This document shows, in pieces, positions 1-6,039 of a DNA stretch of 8,798 nucleotides (position 1 is its first letter; the number at the start of each line of letters is the position of its first letter). The notes under the pieces are model-generated. The model had not been told where the DNA came from and made no database searches. It saw nothing but the letters and a program-made list of their open reading frames with translations. Source of the DNA: Myxococcales bacterium (GTDB lineage: Bacteria; Myxococcota_A; Polyangia; Fen-1088). The stretch covers positions 14,388-23,185 of the forward strand of contig PMZX01000447.1 in assembly GCA_003170035.1 (NCBI GenBank). The letters run 5' to 3'. The translations under genes were made by a program, and so were the position numbers.

Positions 1-833
1 TCATGCAGTCGCGCTTCTTCGAGAAGGTGCGGCTTTTCCACGAAGACCCCGCGCTGCACCCCGAGCCCAAGCTGGTCTTGCTGGGCGACTACCTCGATCG
101 CGGCATCTTCAGTCTCAACGGGGTGCTGCGCACGGCCCTGCTGCTCTTCTGCACGGCGCCCGAGCATGTGGTGATCCTGCGCGGCAACCACGAGTACTTC
201 ATCGAATTCGAAGGCCGGGTCTTCGGCGGCGTAAAGCCCTCCGAGGCCTTTGATTCGCTGAAGGGGCGCGCCCCGGACGACGTGTTCCGCGACTACATGC
301 TCCTGTTCGAGGACCTGCCGACCGCCTTGCTTTTCGATCGCACGCTGTTCGTCCACGGCGGTATCCCGCGCGACCGGACCTTCAAGAGCCGCTATCAGGA
401 CCTGAGCAGCCTGAACGACCCCGACATGCGCTTCGAGATGATGTGGAGCGATCCATCGTCCGTCGACGTGATCCCGGCTGCCCCGCAAGAGCAGAGCTCC
501 CGCTTTCCCTTTGGACGCCTGCAGGCCCTGCGCTTCCTGCAGCGGATCGGCTGCCACACCCTGATACGCGGGCACGAGAAGGTCGTGGAGGGCTTCCGGC
601 GCACTTACGACAACGACAACCTGCTGCTCATCACGCTGTTCTCGGCGGGGGGCAAGGACAACCACGACCTGCCGCCCCGATCGAGCTACCGGCAGGTCAC
701 GCCCATGGCGCTCACCCTGTCGTACGAGGACGGCAAGAGCCAGATCACCCCCTGGCCCATTGAGTACTCGACCTACAACGATCCGAAACGAAACGCGTTC
801 TTCCGCGAGGCGGCCGGGCTCAAAGAAGCTTGA
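1..833 (+). CDS. PPP-family metallophosphoesterase (Ser/Thr protein phosphatase), 5'-truncated by window edge
   Basis: This is a calcineurin-like phosphoesterase of the PPP type, which uses a two-metal centre to hydrolyse phosphoserine/threonine. Numbering from the first ATG in the window (base 3), the readable 276 residues contain GDYLDRG (28-34), LRGNHE (59-64), LFVHGGIP (115-122, metal-binding His), the PPP-typical WSDP (148-151) and LIRGHEKVVEGF (187-198, second His), followed by LFSAGG, equivalent to the FSAPNY region of PP1/PP2A. The first family motif, GDxHG, normally lies about 25-30 residues before GDYLDRG and is absent, so the true start is almost certainly left of the window and the ATG at base 3 is internal. 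No signal peptide is visible in the part seen; cytoplasmic location is inferred. PPP phosphatases usually oppose Hanks-type kinases in bacteria, but no kinase is present here. It converges with the yhcH-like gene. Substrate is unknown. Family call is firm. Confidence 0.9.
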   Translation, partial: MQSRFFEKVRLFHEDPALHPEPKLVLLGDYLDRGIFSLNGVLRTALLLFCTAPEHVVILRGNHEYFIEFEGRVFGGVKPSEAFDSLKGRAPDDVFRDYMLLFEDLPTALLFDRTLFVHGGIPRDRTFKSRYQDLSSLNDPDMRFEMMWSDPSSVDVIPAAPQEQSSRFPFGRLQALRFLQRIGCHTLIRGHEKVVEGFRRTYDNDNLLLITLFSAGGKDNHDLPPRSSYRQVTPMALTLSYEDGKSQITPWPIEYSTYNDPKRNAFFREAAGLKEA

Positions 834-842
834 AGTCCATTG

Positions 843-870
843 AAGGTTCCCATCAACAAACGGGAACCTT
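843..870. terminator. 9-bp perfect inverted repeat between convergent genes, possible bidirectional terminator
   Basis: AAGGTTCCC (843-851) pairs perfectly with GGGAACCTT (862-870) across a 10-base loop. It starts 9 bases after the phosphatase stop and overlaps the last codons of the opposing yhcH-like gene. Position between two convergent 3' ends and symmetry fit a shared terminator. Neither strand has a run of T after the stem, so intrinsic termination would be weak; this could also simply be a stabilising 3' structure. Confidence 0.4.
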
Positions 871-1305
871 GAGCACGATCTTGCGGATGAGGCCGGTGTG
901 CGCGCCGGTGCCGATGCCGGGTTGATGCCCGTCCTCGGGAAAGTAGATGGCGAAGCATCCTGGCCGCAGGGTCAGATACTCGGGAGTTCCCTGCAATTCC
1001 TGGAAGTCATTGGCCACGTCGTTTGACTTCTCGGCGCAGTTGACACGCGGCACGTAGCCGATGAGCTCTCCGCCCACCACCATGTATTGGATGTCAATGA
1101 ACGCGCGGTGGCCTTCCAGGCGCGAGCTCTCCTTGGTCTTGGGTGCGGCCTCGCCGACGATCACGGTGCACCCGCTCGACCCCAGCGGCTGGCGCCCCAC
1201 CGGCAAGGCAGCCAGGTCGGCGTCCTTGAGAAACGCGAAACACTCGGCAAACAGTGGGTGAACCGAGGCGTAGCGATCGGCGTTGGCAAGAACATCGAAG
1301 ATCAT
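853..1305 (-). CDS. YhcH/YjgK/YiaL family protein (DUF386, cupin-like)
   Basis: The 150-residue product matches the usual length of the YhcH/YjgK/YiaL family, a beta-sandwich (cupin-like) group associated with sialic-acid or other sugar catabolism, with TabA/biofilm roles in Escherichia coli and annotation as EbgC-like subunits. Visible conserved elements are LEGHRAFIDIQY (63-74, Glu64 and His66 as probable metal ligands), a GGELIGY stretch (78-84), FAIYFPEDGHQPGI (118-131, Asp125 and His127) and the terminal IRKIVLKVPV (140-149). I chose ATG at 1305 rather than an upstream start at 1356 because an AAGGAGGTG Shine-Dalgarno lies 6 bases before it (1312-1319 region on the + strand) and the family begins MIF-. 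It lies 90 bases downstream of trxB on the same strand, so co-transcription is possible. No sugar catabolic genes are adjacent, so the substrate cannot be inferred. Confidence 0.87.
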   Translation of the reverse strand: MIFDVLANADRYASVHPLFAECFAFLKDADLAALPVGRQPLGSSGCTVIVGEAAPKTKESSRLEGHRAFIDIQYMVVGGELIGYVPRVNCAEKSNDVANDFQELQGTPEYLTLRPGCFAIYFPEDGHQPGIGTGAHTGLIRKIVLKVPVC

Positions 1306-1311
1306 GGAGCA

Positions 1312-1320
1312 CCTCCTTGT
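1312..1320 (-). promoter_or_regulatory. Strong Shine-Dalgarno of the yhcH-like gene
   Basis: On the minus strand the sequence reads ACAAGGAGGTGCTCC directly before the ATG, an almost full anti-16S match with 6 bases between GGAGG and the start. It settles the start at 1305 and suggests higher translation than the genes around it, most of which have weak or no Shine-Dalgarno. Confidence 0.85.
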
Positions 1321-1330
1321 CGCTGGTGAC

Positions 1331-1368
1331 AACCCTGATCGGCCAGGCCCGAGCACTATGTCAGGGTT
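1331..1368 (-). terminator. 8-bp inverted repeat in the trxB–yhcH gap (terminator, attenuator or operator)
   Basis: AACCCTGA (1331-1338) and TCAGGGTT (1361-1368) form a perfect 8-bp inverted repeat separated by 22 bases, in the 90-base gap after the trxB stop. No T-run follows on the minus strand. The arms could form a stem in the trxB–yhcH transcript, or be two half-sites of an operator for yhcH, since the centre-to-centre distance is 30 bases (about three helical turns). Function is unproven. Confidence 0.3.
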
Positions 1369-1395
1369 CCGGGCGTCTGGTCCACTCCCAAGCGC

Positions 1396-2358
1396 CTACC
1401 CATGCGCGAGGAAGCGCTCGGCGTCGATGGCGGCCATGCAGCCGGTGCCGGCGGCAGTGATCGCCTGCCGGTAGACAGGGTCGGCCACATCCCCGCAGGC
1501 GAAGACTCCCGCCACGCTGGTAGCGGTTGATCCCGGCTTGGTCCGGACGTAGCCGACCTCGTCCACGTCCAGCTTGCCTTTGAACAGATCGCTTGCGGGC
1601 TGATGCCCAATGGCCATGAACACGCCGCCGCACGCCAGCTCATGCGTGGCGCCGGTGTGCGTGTCGCGCAAGCGCACGCCGGTCACGCCCGGCCTGGGCA
1701 CCTGCCCCAGGATCTCGTCTATGACCACGTTGGTGACCAACTCAATCTTGGGATTGTTGCGCGCGCGATCGAGCATGATGCGCGAGGCGCGGAACCCTTC
1801 CCGTCGGTGGGCAATGGTGACCTTGCTGGCGTGATGGGTCAGGTAGTTCGCCTCTTCCATCGCCGTGTCCCCGCCGCCCACCACCAGTACCTCGCGGCCC
1901 TTGAACAATGCCCCGTCACAAGTCGCGCAGGCAGACACGCCGTAGTTGCGAAATTTGTCCTCCGATGGAATGCCCAGCCACTTGGCCAAAGCTCCGGTGG
2001 CGATGATGAGGGTGTCAGCCAATAGCGCGTCAGCGCCCGCGGTGATGCGGAACGGCCGCGCGCTGAGATCCACCGCGGTCACATCGGTGGTGCGGATGCT
2101 GGTCCCGAATCGCTCGGCCTGGGCTCGCAAGAGTTCCATCAGCTTCGGGCCCATGATCCCGCGGGGAAATCCCGGGTAGTTCTCCACGTCCGTGGTGATG
2201 GTGAGCTGCCCCCCCGGTGTGGTGCAAGGCTCGATGAGCAGGCCGCCACCCTCGAACACCACCGGCGCCAGATTGGCGCGACCGGCGTAGATCGCGGCGG
2301 TACAACCGGCCGGCCCGCCACCCACGATGGCAACCTTGACATGCTCCGAATCAGCCAT
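1396..2358 (-). CDS. trxB: Thioredoxin-disulfide reductase (NADPH, FAD)
   Basis: The 320-residue flavoprotein transfers electrons from NADPH through FAD and a redox disulfide to thioredoxin in the cytoplasm, supporting ribonucleotide reductase and disulfide repair. Visible signatures are the FAD-binding VAIVGGGPAGCTAA (9-22), the redox CATC (144-147), the NADPH-binding VVGGGDTAMEEA (159-170) with HRREGFR (184-190), which contacts the NADPH 2'-phosphate, and the C-terminal FAD motif GVFACGDVAD (284-293) followed by RQAITAAGTG. Length and motif order are those of the low-molecular-weight bacterial enzyme. The ATG at 2358 has a GGGAG Shine-Dalgarno 9 bases upstream on the minus strand and is the only start compatible with the glycine-rich motif close to the N-terminus. 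Thioredoxin itself is not in the window. The gene diverges from the membrane-protein/glycosyltransferase pair and lies upstream of the yhcH-like gene. Confidence 0.97.
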   Translation of the reverse strand: MADSEHVKVAIVGGGPAGCTAAIYAGRANLAPVVFEGGGLLIEPCTTPGGQLTITTDVENYPGFPRGIMGPKLMELLRAQAERFGTSIRTTDVTAVDLSARPFRITAGADALLADTLIIATGALAKWLGIPSEDKFRNYGVSACATCDGALFKGREVLVVGGGDTAMEEANYLTHHASKVTIAHRREGFRASRIMLDRARNNPKIELVTNVVIDEILGQVPRPGVTGVRLRDTHTGATHELACGGVFMAIGHQPASDLFKGKLDVDEVGYVRTKPGSTATSVAGVFACGDVADPVYRQAITAAGTGCMAAIDAERFLAHG

Positions 2359-2519
2359 GTTTGCTCTCCCTGCTGGCGAAGCCGAAAAGACGTCGGCGTC
2401 GCGGAAATCGATATGTTCGATGGTCTTGCCCGAAGAGGGCGAGCACCAACGCTAGCGCATTCGCCCGTCGATGTCAGGGAGCGAGCGCCAACACGCAAAC
2501 TGGTTATACTGCGTCCCGC
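2359..2519. promoter_or_regulatory. Divergent intergenic region with overlapping -10 candidates
   Basis: This 161-base gap must hold the promoters for trxB (leftward) and the small membrane-protein gene (rightward). The only good -10 candidates overlap: TATACT on the + strand (2505-2510) and TATAAC on the - strand (2508-2503), each 5 of 6 to TATAAT; neither has a recognisable -35 at 16-18 bases. Use of the leftward one would give trxB a leader of about 138 bases. The gap also has a 5-bp inverted repeat ATCGA/TCGAT (2407-2421) and a 7-bp stem with GAAGA loop on the + strand (2425-2443, one G-U pair). Promoter assignment is tentative. Confidence 0.35.
2505..2510 (+). promoter_or_regulatory. Possible -10 element of the membrane-protein/glycosyltransferase operon
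   Basis: TATACT matches 5 of 6 positions of the sigma70 -10 consensus. Counting 7 bases on, transcription would start near 2517, only 3 bases before the ATG. No convincing -35 is seen, so this is a weak call resting on the -10 and the lack of a ribosome binding site. Confidence 0.35.
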
Positions 2520-2741
2520 ATGAGCCGCAGGGTCCGAATCCTGGCCGCACTGGCCACCTTGAGCTTGCCGGGCACTTATCTGGCCGCGCAGATCGATTTC
2601 GTGCGCCGGCACAGCCCCGGCATCGCGGCTGCACGATTCTGGCTCCCCCAACTCATACGCATCTGGCTGCCCGGCCTGGCCGCGACTGTCATCTTCGCCT
2701 TGGCCGCCTTCGCTCTTCACAGACGTGCGCGAGGCGACTAG
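2520..2741 (+). CDS. Small hydrophobic protein, two predicted membrane helices, unknown function
   Basis: A 73-residue protein I do not recognise. An N-terminal RR-containing start (MSRRVR) precedes a hydrophobic stretch (about 7-24) that could be a membrane anchor or signal sequence, then a short polar segment with charged residues (26-34), then a second hydrophobic segment (about 48-67) ending in HRRARGD, a positive tail consistent with a cytoplasmic C-terminus. About three quarters of its third codon positions are G/C, supporting real coding. The open frame extends upstream to 2361, but that part is Arg-rich, unlike a membrane protein, and would overlap the trxB leader; the ATG at 2520 is the only internal ATG. 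It has no Shine-Dalgarno, and a -10-like TATACT ends 10 bases before the ATG, so it may be leaderless. It lies 21 bases before the glycosyltransferase gene, implying co-expression and possibly an accessory role. Confidence 0.6.
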   Translation: MSRRVRILAALATLSLPGTYLAAQIDFVRRHSPGIAAARFWLPQLIRIWLPGLAATVIFALAAFALHRRARGD

Positions 2742-2762
2742 ATTTCGCATCCCCACGTCTCC

Positions 2763-4883
2763 ATGACACCCCAAGAGTCAAACAACGCATCGGCCCCCAC
2801 CGTCGGCGGCTCTGACCGTGCCCCTTGGTCGGCCATGCTTGATCGGCTGTCCGAACGACAGATGATCGTCTTGGTCATCCTGTTCGGCCTCTTGCTTTAC
2901 CTTCCGTTTGCCGGAACCTACGGGCTGTGGGATCCCTGGGAGACCCACTACGGCGAGGTCGCGCGGCAGATGGTGACCCGCGGCGACTTCATCAGCCTGT
3001 GGTGGCCGGGCTCACCCATCGATCCCGAGGTCTTCTGGTCCAAGCCGGTGCTCACCTTCTGGCTGATGAGCCTGTCGATGTTGGTCTTCGGGCTGGCCGG
3101 ACATCCATCGCCCGGGACCTTCGCGCTGTCGACCAGGGCCGAGTGGGCGCTGCGCCTGCCCTTCTGCCTCATGTCGCTGCTGGCGCTGGTGGGCGTTTAC
3201 CTGGCCGTGGCCCGCTTCGTCAGTCGCCGCGCGGGCCTCCTGTCGGTGCTGGCGCTGGCGACATTTCCCATGTTCTCTCTGGTGGCCCGCCAGGCCATGA
3301 CCGATATGGCCTTCATCGGGCCCATGACCATGGCACTGGCCCTGTGTGCGCTGGCCCTGTTCGACGACGAGGACCGGGAACTGCCGCGGCGACGCTGGGG
3401 GTGGTTCTCCTGGCCGCACCACGCGACTTTCTATTTGACCATCGGCCTGCTGGCATTGACGGTGCTGCCGCAGATCGTGGTCGATTCCATCCAGCTGCGA
3501 CCCTGGAACCTGTGGCCCAAGCGAAATCTTCAAATCCCCGGCGTGGTGGCCATGTTGCCCTACACCATCGGGTTTCTGATCTTCGTGTGGTATGCGGCGA
3601 AGACCCGCTTCAAGGCGCCTTTCTACCTTTATCTGGCGGCCATCTTGTGCGGCCTGGCCATGCTGGCCAAGGGCCTGGCCGGGCTCGGCCTGCCGGTCAT
3701 CGTGTTCCTGGCCTATCTGCTCTTCACCTGGAACTGGCGGCGCCTGGCCCGCGCGCAGCTTCTGCCCGCCCTGCCCCTGGCCCTGCTGGTCTGCGCCCTG
3801 GTCGCCGTGCCCTGGCACCACGCCATGCTGGTCCGCCACGGTTTCCCGTTCTGGAACGAGCTGTACGGCGACAATCACTGGCGCCGCCTGGTGCTCGGCC
3901 GACATGGCGATCGCGGATCCTTTGAGTACTTCATCCGCGAACTGGGTTACGGGGTGTTCCCCTGGATTGCGCTGGCGCCCTCAGCCCTGGCTTGGGTGGT
4001 GATGCGCCCCTTCCGCCGGGTCAGCCCGACCGGCGCCCCCAGCGAAACCACCGTCTCGAAACGCCGCGAGATTCTCCGCTTCGGCGCCATCTGGTTCGTG
4101 GCGGGCTACGCAGTGGTGTCCCTATCCATGACCAAGTTCCACCACTACATCCTGCCTGCCCTACCCGGCCTGGCCATCGTTGTCGGTTGCTTCGTCGACG
4201 ATCTTCTGGGCCGTACGCGGGGACGGCTGGCGTTCCTGGTCGCGCTGGTGGGGATTCCGCTTCTGGCCCTGGTGACCTTCGACCTGGCCGGGGCGCAGAA
4301 GAATGCCCAGCACTTCATCTGGCTATTCTCGTACGACTACATCAACACGCCCCAGGGCCGGCCCTGGCCGCCTGAACTCGACTACCGGATCGCGCTGGCC
4401 GTCTTTGCCGCCCTGTTCTCGGTGGCTGCCTTGCTGGTCGCGTGGCAACGGCTGCGCACCGTCGCCACGACCGCGCTGGTTCTCACCGCCGTGTGCTTCA
4501 CCTACTTCCTGCTGGACGTCTACATGAAGCGCGTGTCCGACCACTGGTCGCAGAAACCCCTCATCGCGACCTATTATAAGGAGCGGCGGTCGCCCGACGA
4601 GCGGCTGGCCGCGTGGCAGATGTACTGGCGCGGCGAGAACTTCTACACGCAGAACGAAATCTACGAAGGCCCCAAGGAAAAGCGCACGATCTTCCTGGGG
4701 GATCGCAACGCCGAGGACCTGAAGGACTATTTCGGCCGCAACCCGGGCAAACGGATCTTCTTCGTGGTCGAGCGCTCGCGCTTCGACTCACTGCGGGGCC
4801 TTCTGCCCGAACCGGCACGGCCGTCTCTGAAGATCGTCGACGGGAGCAACAACAAGTTCTACCTGGCCTCGGCGCAGCTCTAA
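2763..4883 (+). CDS. ArnT/PMT-like polytopic glycosyltransferase (GT39/GT83-type, PMT_2 fold)
   Basis: The 706-residue integral membrane protein resembles enzymes that move a sugar from a polyprenyl-phosphate donor to a lipid or protein on the outer face of the inner membrane. After a polar N-terminus (1-33) it has roughly 13-15 hydrophobic segments between 35 and 590. Family marks are the first-loop GLWDPWETHYGEVARQM (54-70), matching the DET-type acidic motif of ArnT, FWSKP (91-95) at the place of the ArnT F-EKP motif, ARQAMTDMAF (175-184) with a conserved Asp, AKGLAGLGLP (302-311) and the KFHHYILPALPGLA segment (458-471), like the ArnT KLPTYLLPALP motif. A soluble C-terminal part (about 591-706) makes it longer than the usual ~550 residues. 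ATG 2763 is the first start and has no clear Shine-Dalgarno; Met25 (2835) is an alternative. No arn pathway genes are nearby, so aminoarabinose transfer should not be assumed. Pairs with the small membrane gene upstream. Confidence 0.88.
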   Translation: MTPQESNNASAPTVGGSDRAPWSAMLDRLSERQMIVLVILFGLLLYLPFAGTYGLWDPWETHYGEVARQMVTRGDFISLWWPGSPIDPEVFWSKPVLTFWLMSLSMLVFGLAGHPSPGTFALSTRAEWALRLPFCLMSLLALVGVYLAVARFVSRRAGLLSVLALATFPMFSLVARQAMTDMAFIGPMTMALALCALALFDDEDRELPRRRWGWFSWPHHATFYLTIGLLALTVLPQIVVDSIQLRPWNLWPKRNLQIPGVVAMLPYTIGFLIFVWYAAKTRFKAPFYLYLAAILCGLAMLAKGLAGLGLPVIVFLAYLLFTWNWRRLARAQLLPALPLALLVCALVAVPWHHAMLVRHGFPFWNELYGDNHWRRLVLGRHGDRGSFEYFIRELGYGVFPWIALAPSALAWVVMRPFRRVSPTGAPSETTVSKRREILRFGAIWFVAGYAVVSLSMTKFHHYILPALPGLAIVVGCFVDDLLGRTRGRLAFLVALVGIPLLALVTFDLAGAQKNAQHFIWLFSYDYINTPQGRPWPPELDYRIALAVFAALFSVAALLVAWQRLRTVATTALVLTAVCFTYFLLDVYMKRVSDHWSQKPLIATYYKERRSPDERLAAWQMYWRGENFYTQNEIYEGPKEKRTIFLGDRNAEDLKDYFGRNPGKRIFFVVERSRFDSLRGLLPEPARPSLKIVDGSNNKFYLASAQL

Positions 4884-4933
4884 GGGTGTCACCGAGGCAG
4901 CCTGACCCAGCTCAAATATTGTCCGTCTGAATC

Positions 4934-4963
4934 TCGACGCCGGACCCGCCTTCATGCGAAAAT
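4934..4963 (+). promoter_or_regulatory. Candidate extended -10 promoter for the binding-protein gene
   Basis: TCGACG (4934-4939, 4 of 6 to TTGACA), an 18-base spacer, and TGC-GAAAAT (hexamer 4958-4963, 4 of 6 to TATAAT with an extended -10 TG) end 7 bases before the GTG at 4970, placing the predicted start of transcription on the start codon itself. There is no Shine-Dalgarno in front of that GTG. Suggestive only. Confidence 0.3.
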
Positions 4964-4969
4964 GACCCT

Positions 4970-5854
4970 GTGCTGGGCACTATCGGGCTATTCCTCCGCA
5001 GCTTGGACAACGACTATCAACGGCAGTTGGAAGAAGTCGGACGGCGTGAGGTGCGGCACCACGGACTCGACATCTTCGTGGAGTCGGCGCAATTCGACGC
5101 TGGCCGGCAGGTCGCGCAGATCCGCGAAGCCATCAAGAACGCCTCCGCCACCAAGCTTGCTGCACTTCTGGTCAGTGGCGTGCACGACGAGGAGTTGCGC
5201 CCTGTCGCTCACGAAGCCGCCGCGGCCGGTCTGGATTGGGCGCTGCTCAATGAAGGAGCGTTTATCGACGACGTTCGCAGCCAGCATCCCGGCCGTGCCA
5301 TTTTTGCTGTCACCTGCGATCAGCTTGAAATTGGCCGCATCCATGCGCAGCAGGTCCGCGCCCTCCTCGGTTCCACGGGTCGCGTACTCTGTGTCACCGG
5401 AAACCTTCGGAACGCGTCAGCCTGCCAGCGTTTGGAGGGCTTGAAGCAAGGCCTCAATGGCAGTTTCGATCTCCTCGAACTGAACGCCGACTGGACCAGC
5501 GAATGTGCGCGCATGGCGGTCGAACGTTGGGCCAGCGAAACCACGAATATGCCGGGCATGTTCGTGGCGCAAAACGATGAAATGGCCCTCGGCGTGCGAC
5601 AGGCCCTGCGAGACCTCGCTTCCCAACGCGGTTTCCCTGGCGCTAGCGTACCCATCACCGGCTGCGACGGATCGCAGACCTTTGGCCAACGTCTGGTTCG
5701 CGAAGGGCGCCTGAAAGCAACGGTGATTACGCCCGCTGGATCGGGCGTTGCCATCGAACGCATCGTTGGCGCGCGTGCAAGCGGCAAGATTCCCCCGGTC
5801 CGCGTGGTTCTGCCCGCAGCGTCCTTTCCGGACCTTGCAAAGCTGAAACGGTAA
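4970..5854 (+). CDS. Sugar-binding-protein-like (periplasmic-binding fold type 1) protein without signal peptide
   Basis: The 294-residue product looks like the ligand-binding domain of ABC sugar-binding proteins and LacI-type regulators (Peripla_BP_4 style). It opens directly on the first beta strand (GLFLRSLDNDYQRQLEEVG, 6-24), continues with LAALLVSGVHDEEL (63-76), DQLEIGRIHAQQV (117-129), GRVLCVTGNLRNASACQRLEGLKQGL (137-162), MFVAQNDEMALGVRQAL (197-213), and PITGCDGSQTFGQRLVREGRLKATVITPAG (228-257), which is the usual C-lobe order. There is no hydrophobic leader: the in-frame sequence back to a stop at 4928 gives only 13 polar residues, and no helix-turn-helix precedes the fold. It is therefore probably cytoplasmic, as a sugar sensor or partner, or a decayed lipoprotein. 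GTG at 4970 is the only workable start. Third-position A/T is more frequent (ctt, gct, gat, att) than in its neighbours. It ends at a strong inverted repeat and has no ABC transporter genes nearby. Ligand unknown. Confidence 0.8.
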   Translation: MLGTIGLFLRSLDNDYQRQLEEVGRREVRHHGLDIFVESAQFDAGRQVAQIREAIKNASATKLAALLVSGVHDEELRPVAHEAAAAGLDWALLNEGAFIDDVRSQHPGRAIFAVTCDQLEIGRIHAQQVRALLGSTGRVLCVTGNLRNASACQRLEGLKQGLNGSFDLLELNADWTSECARMAVERWASETTNMPGMFVAQNDEMALGVRQALRDLASQRGFPGASVPITGCDGSQTFGQRLVREGRLKATVITPAGSGVAIERIVGARASGKIPPVRVVLPAASFPDLAKLKR

Positions 5855-5858
5855 CCGA

Positions 5859-5909
5859 TCCCGTCAGGGCGCGTGACCCACCCGAGGCGCTGGATCCATC
5901 CTGACGGGA
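5859..5909 (+). terminator. 10-bp inverted repeat after the binding-protein gene, probable terminator structure
   Basis: TCCCGTCAGG (5859-5868) pairs perfectly with CCTGACGGGA (5900-5909). Inside, GCGC (5869-5872) can pair with GCGC (5887-5890), extending the stem with a bulge on the 3' side. It begins 5 bases after the stop codon and separates this gene from the prs promoter, so a transcription stop is the natural reading. The following bases (CCCCATCTTCC) have no U-run, so termination may need Rho or be inefficient. Confidence 0.5.
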
Positions 5910-5961
5910 CCCCATCTTCCGGGCCCGTCACCGCCTCCCCGCTGCGAATCCCAGCCATCCG

Positions 5962-5990
5962 TTGACACCTCGATCTCTGGGTGGCAATAT
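5962..5990 (+). promoter_or_regulatory. Sigma70-type promoter of the prs operon
   Basis: A perfect TTGACA -35 (5962-5967), a 17-base spacer and an extended -10 TGG-CAATAT (hexamer 5985-5990, only 3 of 6 to TATAAT, but with TG one base before) lie 50 bases upstream of prs. Predicted transcription start is about 5997, giving a 43-base leader. The weak hexamer is offset by the exact -35, spacing and TG. AATATT (5986-5991, 18-base spacer) is an alternative register. Confidence 0.6.
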
Positions 5991-6002
5991 TCGCGCCCTC
6001 CG

Positions 6003-6018
6003 AGGGGGGCTGCCCCCT
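6003..6018 (+). promoter_or_regulatory. GC hairpin in the prs leader
   Basis: AGGGGG (6003-6008) pairs with CCCCCT (6013-6018) around a 4-base GCTG loop, with a G-U pair possible outside. From the predicted start near 5997 it would sit at the very 5' end of the transcript, 11 bases before the AGGA ribosome binding site. Such hairpins can stabilise mRNA; it is unlikely to be a terminator as no U-run follows. Confidence 0.4.
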
Positions 6019-6039
6019 TCCCCGGGCACAGGATCCGAA

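Noticed and set aside
2450..2457. Palindrome CGCTAGCG, also present at 5641-5648
   Set aside because: The second copy is inside a coding gene; an 8-base palindrome occurring twice in GC-rich DNA is not convincing as a shared site.
2139..2774. 211-residue minus-strand frame spanning the trxB 5' end and upstream gap
   Set aside because: Overlaps trxB out of frame on the same strand; composition is that of a shadow. trxB motifs are complete without it.
3012..3905. 297-residue minus-strand open frame inside the glycosyltransferase gene
   Set aside because: Its product is extremely rich in Gln, His and Gly, as expected from the antisense of a Leu/Ala/Pro-rich membrane gene. The + frame has convincing family motifs.
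4962..5444. 160-residue + frame with an ATG just before the binding-protein gene
   Set aside because: Out of frame with the recognisable fold, Ser/Thr/Arg-rich with no motif, and no signal peptide that a frameshift could join to the binding protein.
5962..6039. N-terminal extension of prs to the TTG at 5962
   Set aside because: Would translate the promoter and GC hairpin. The GTG at 6040 has a ribosome binding site and gives the normal family N-terminus.
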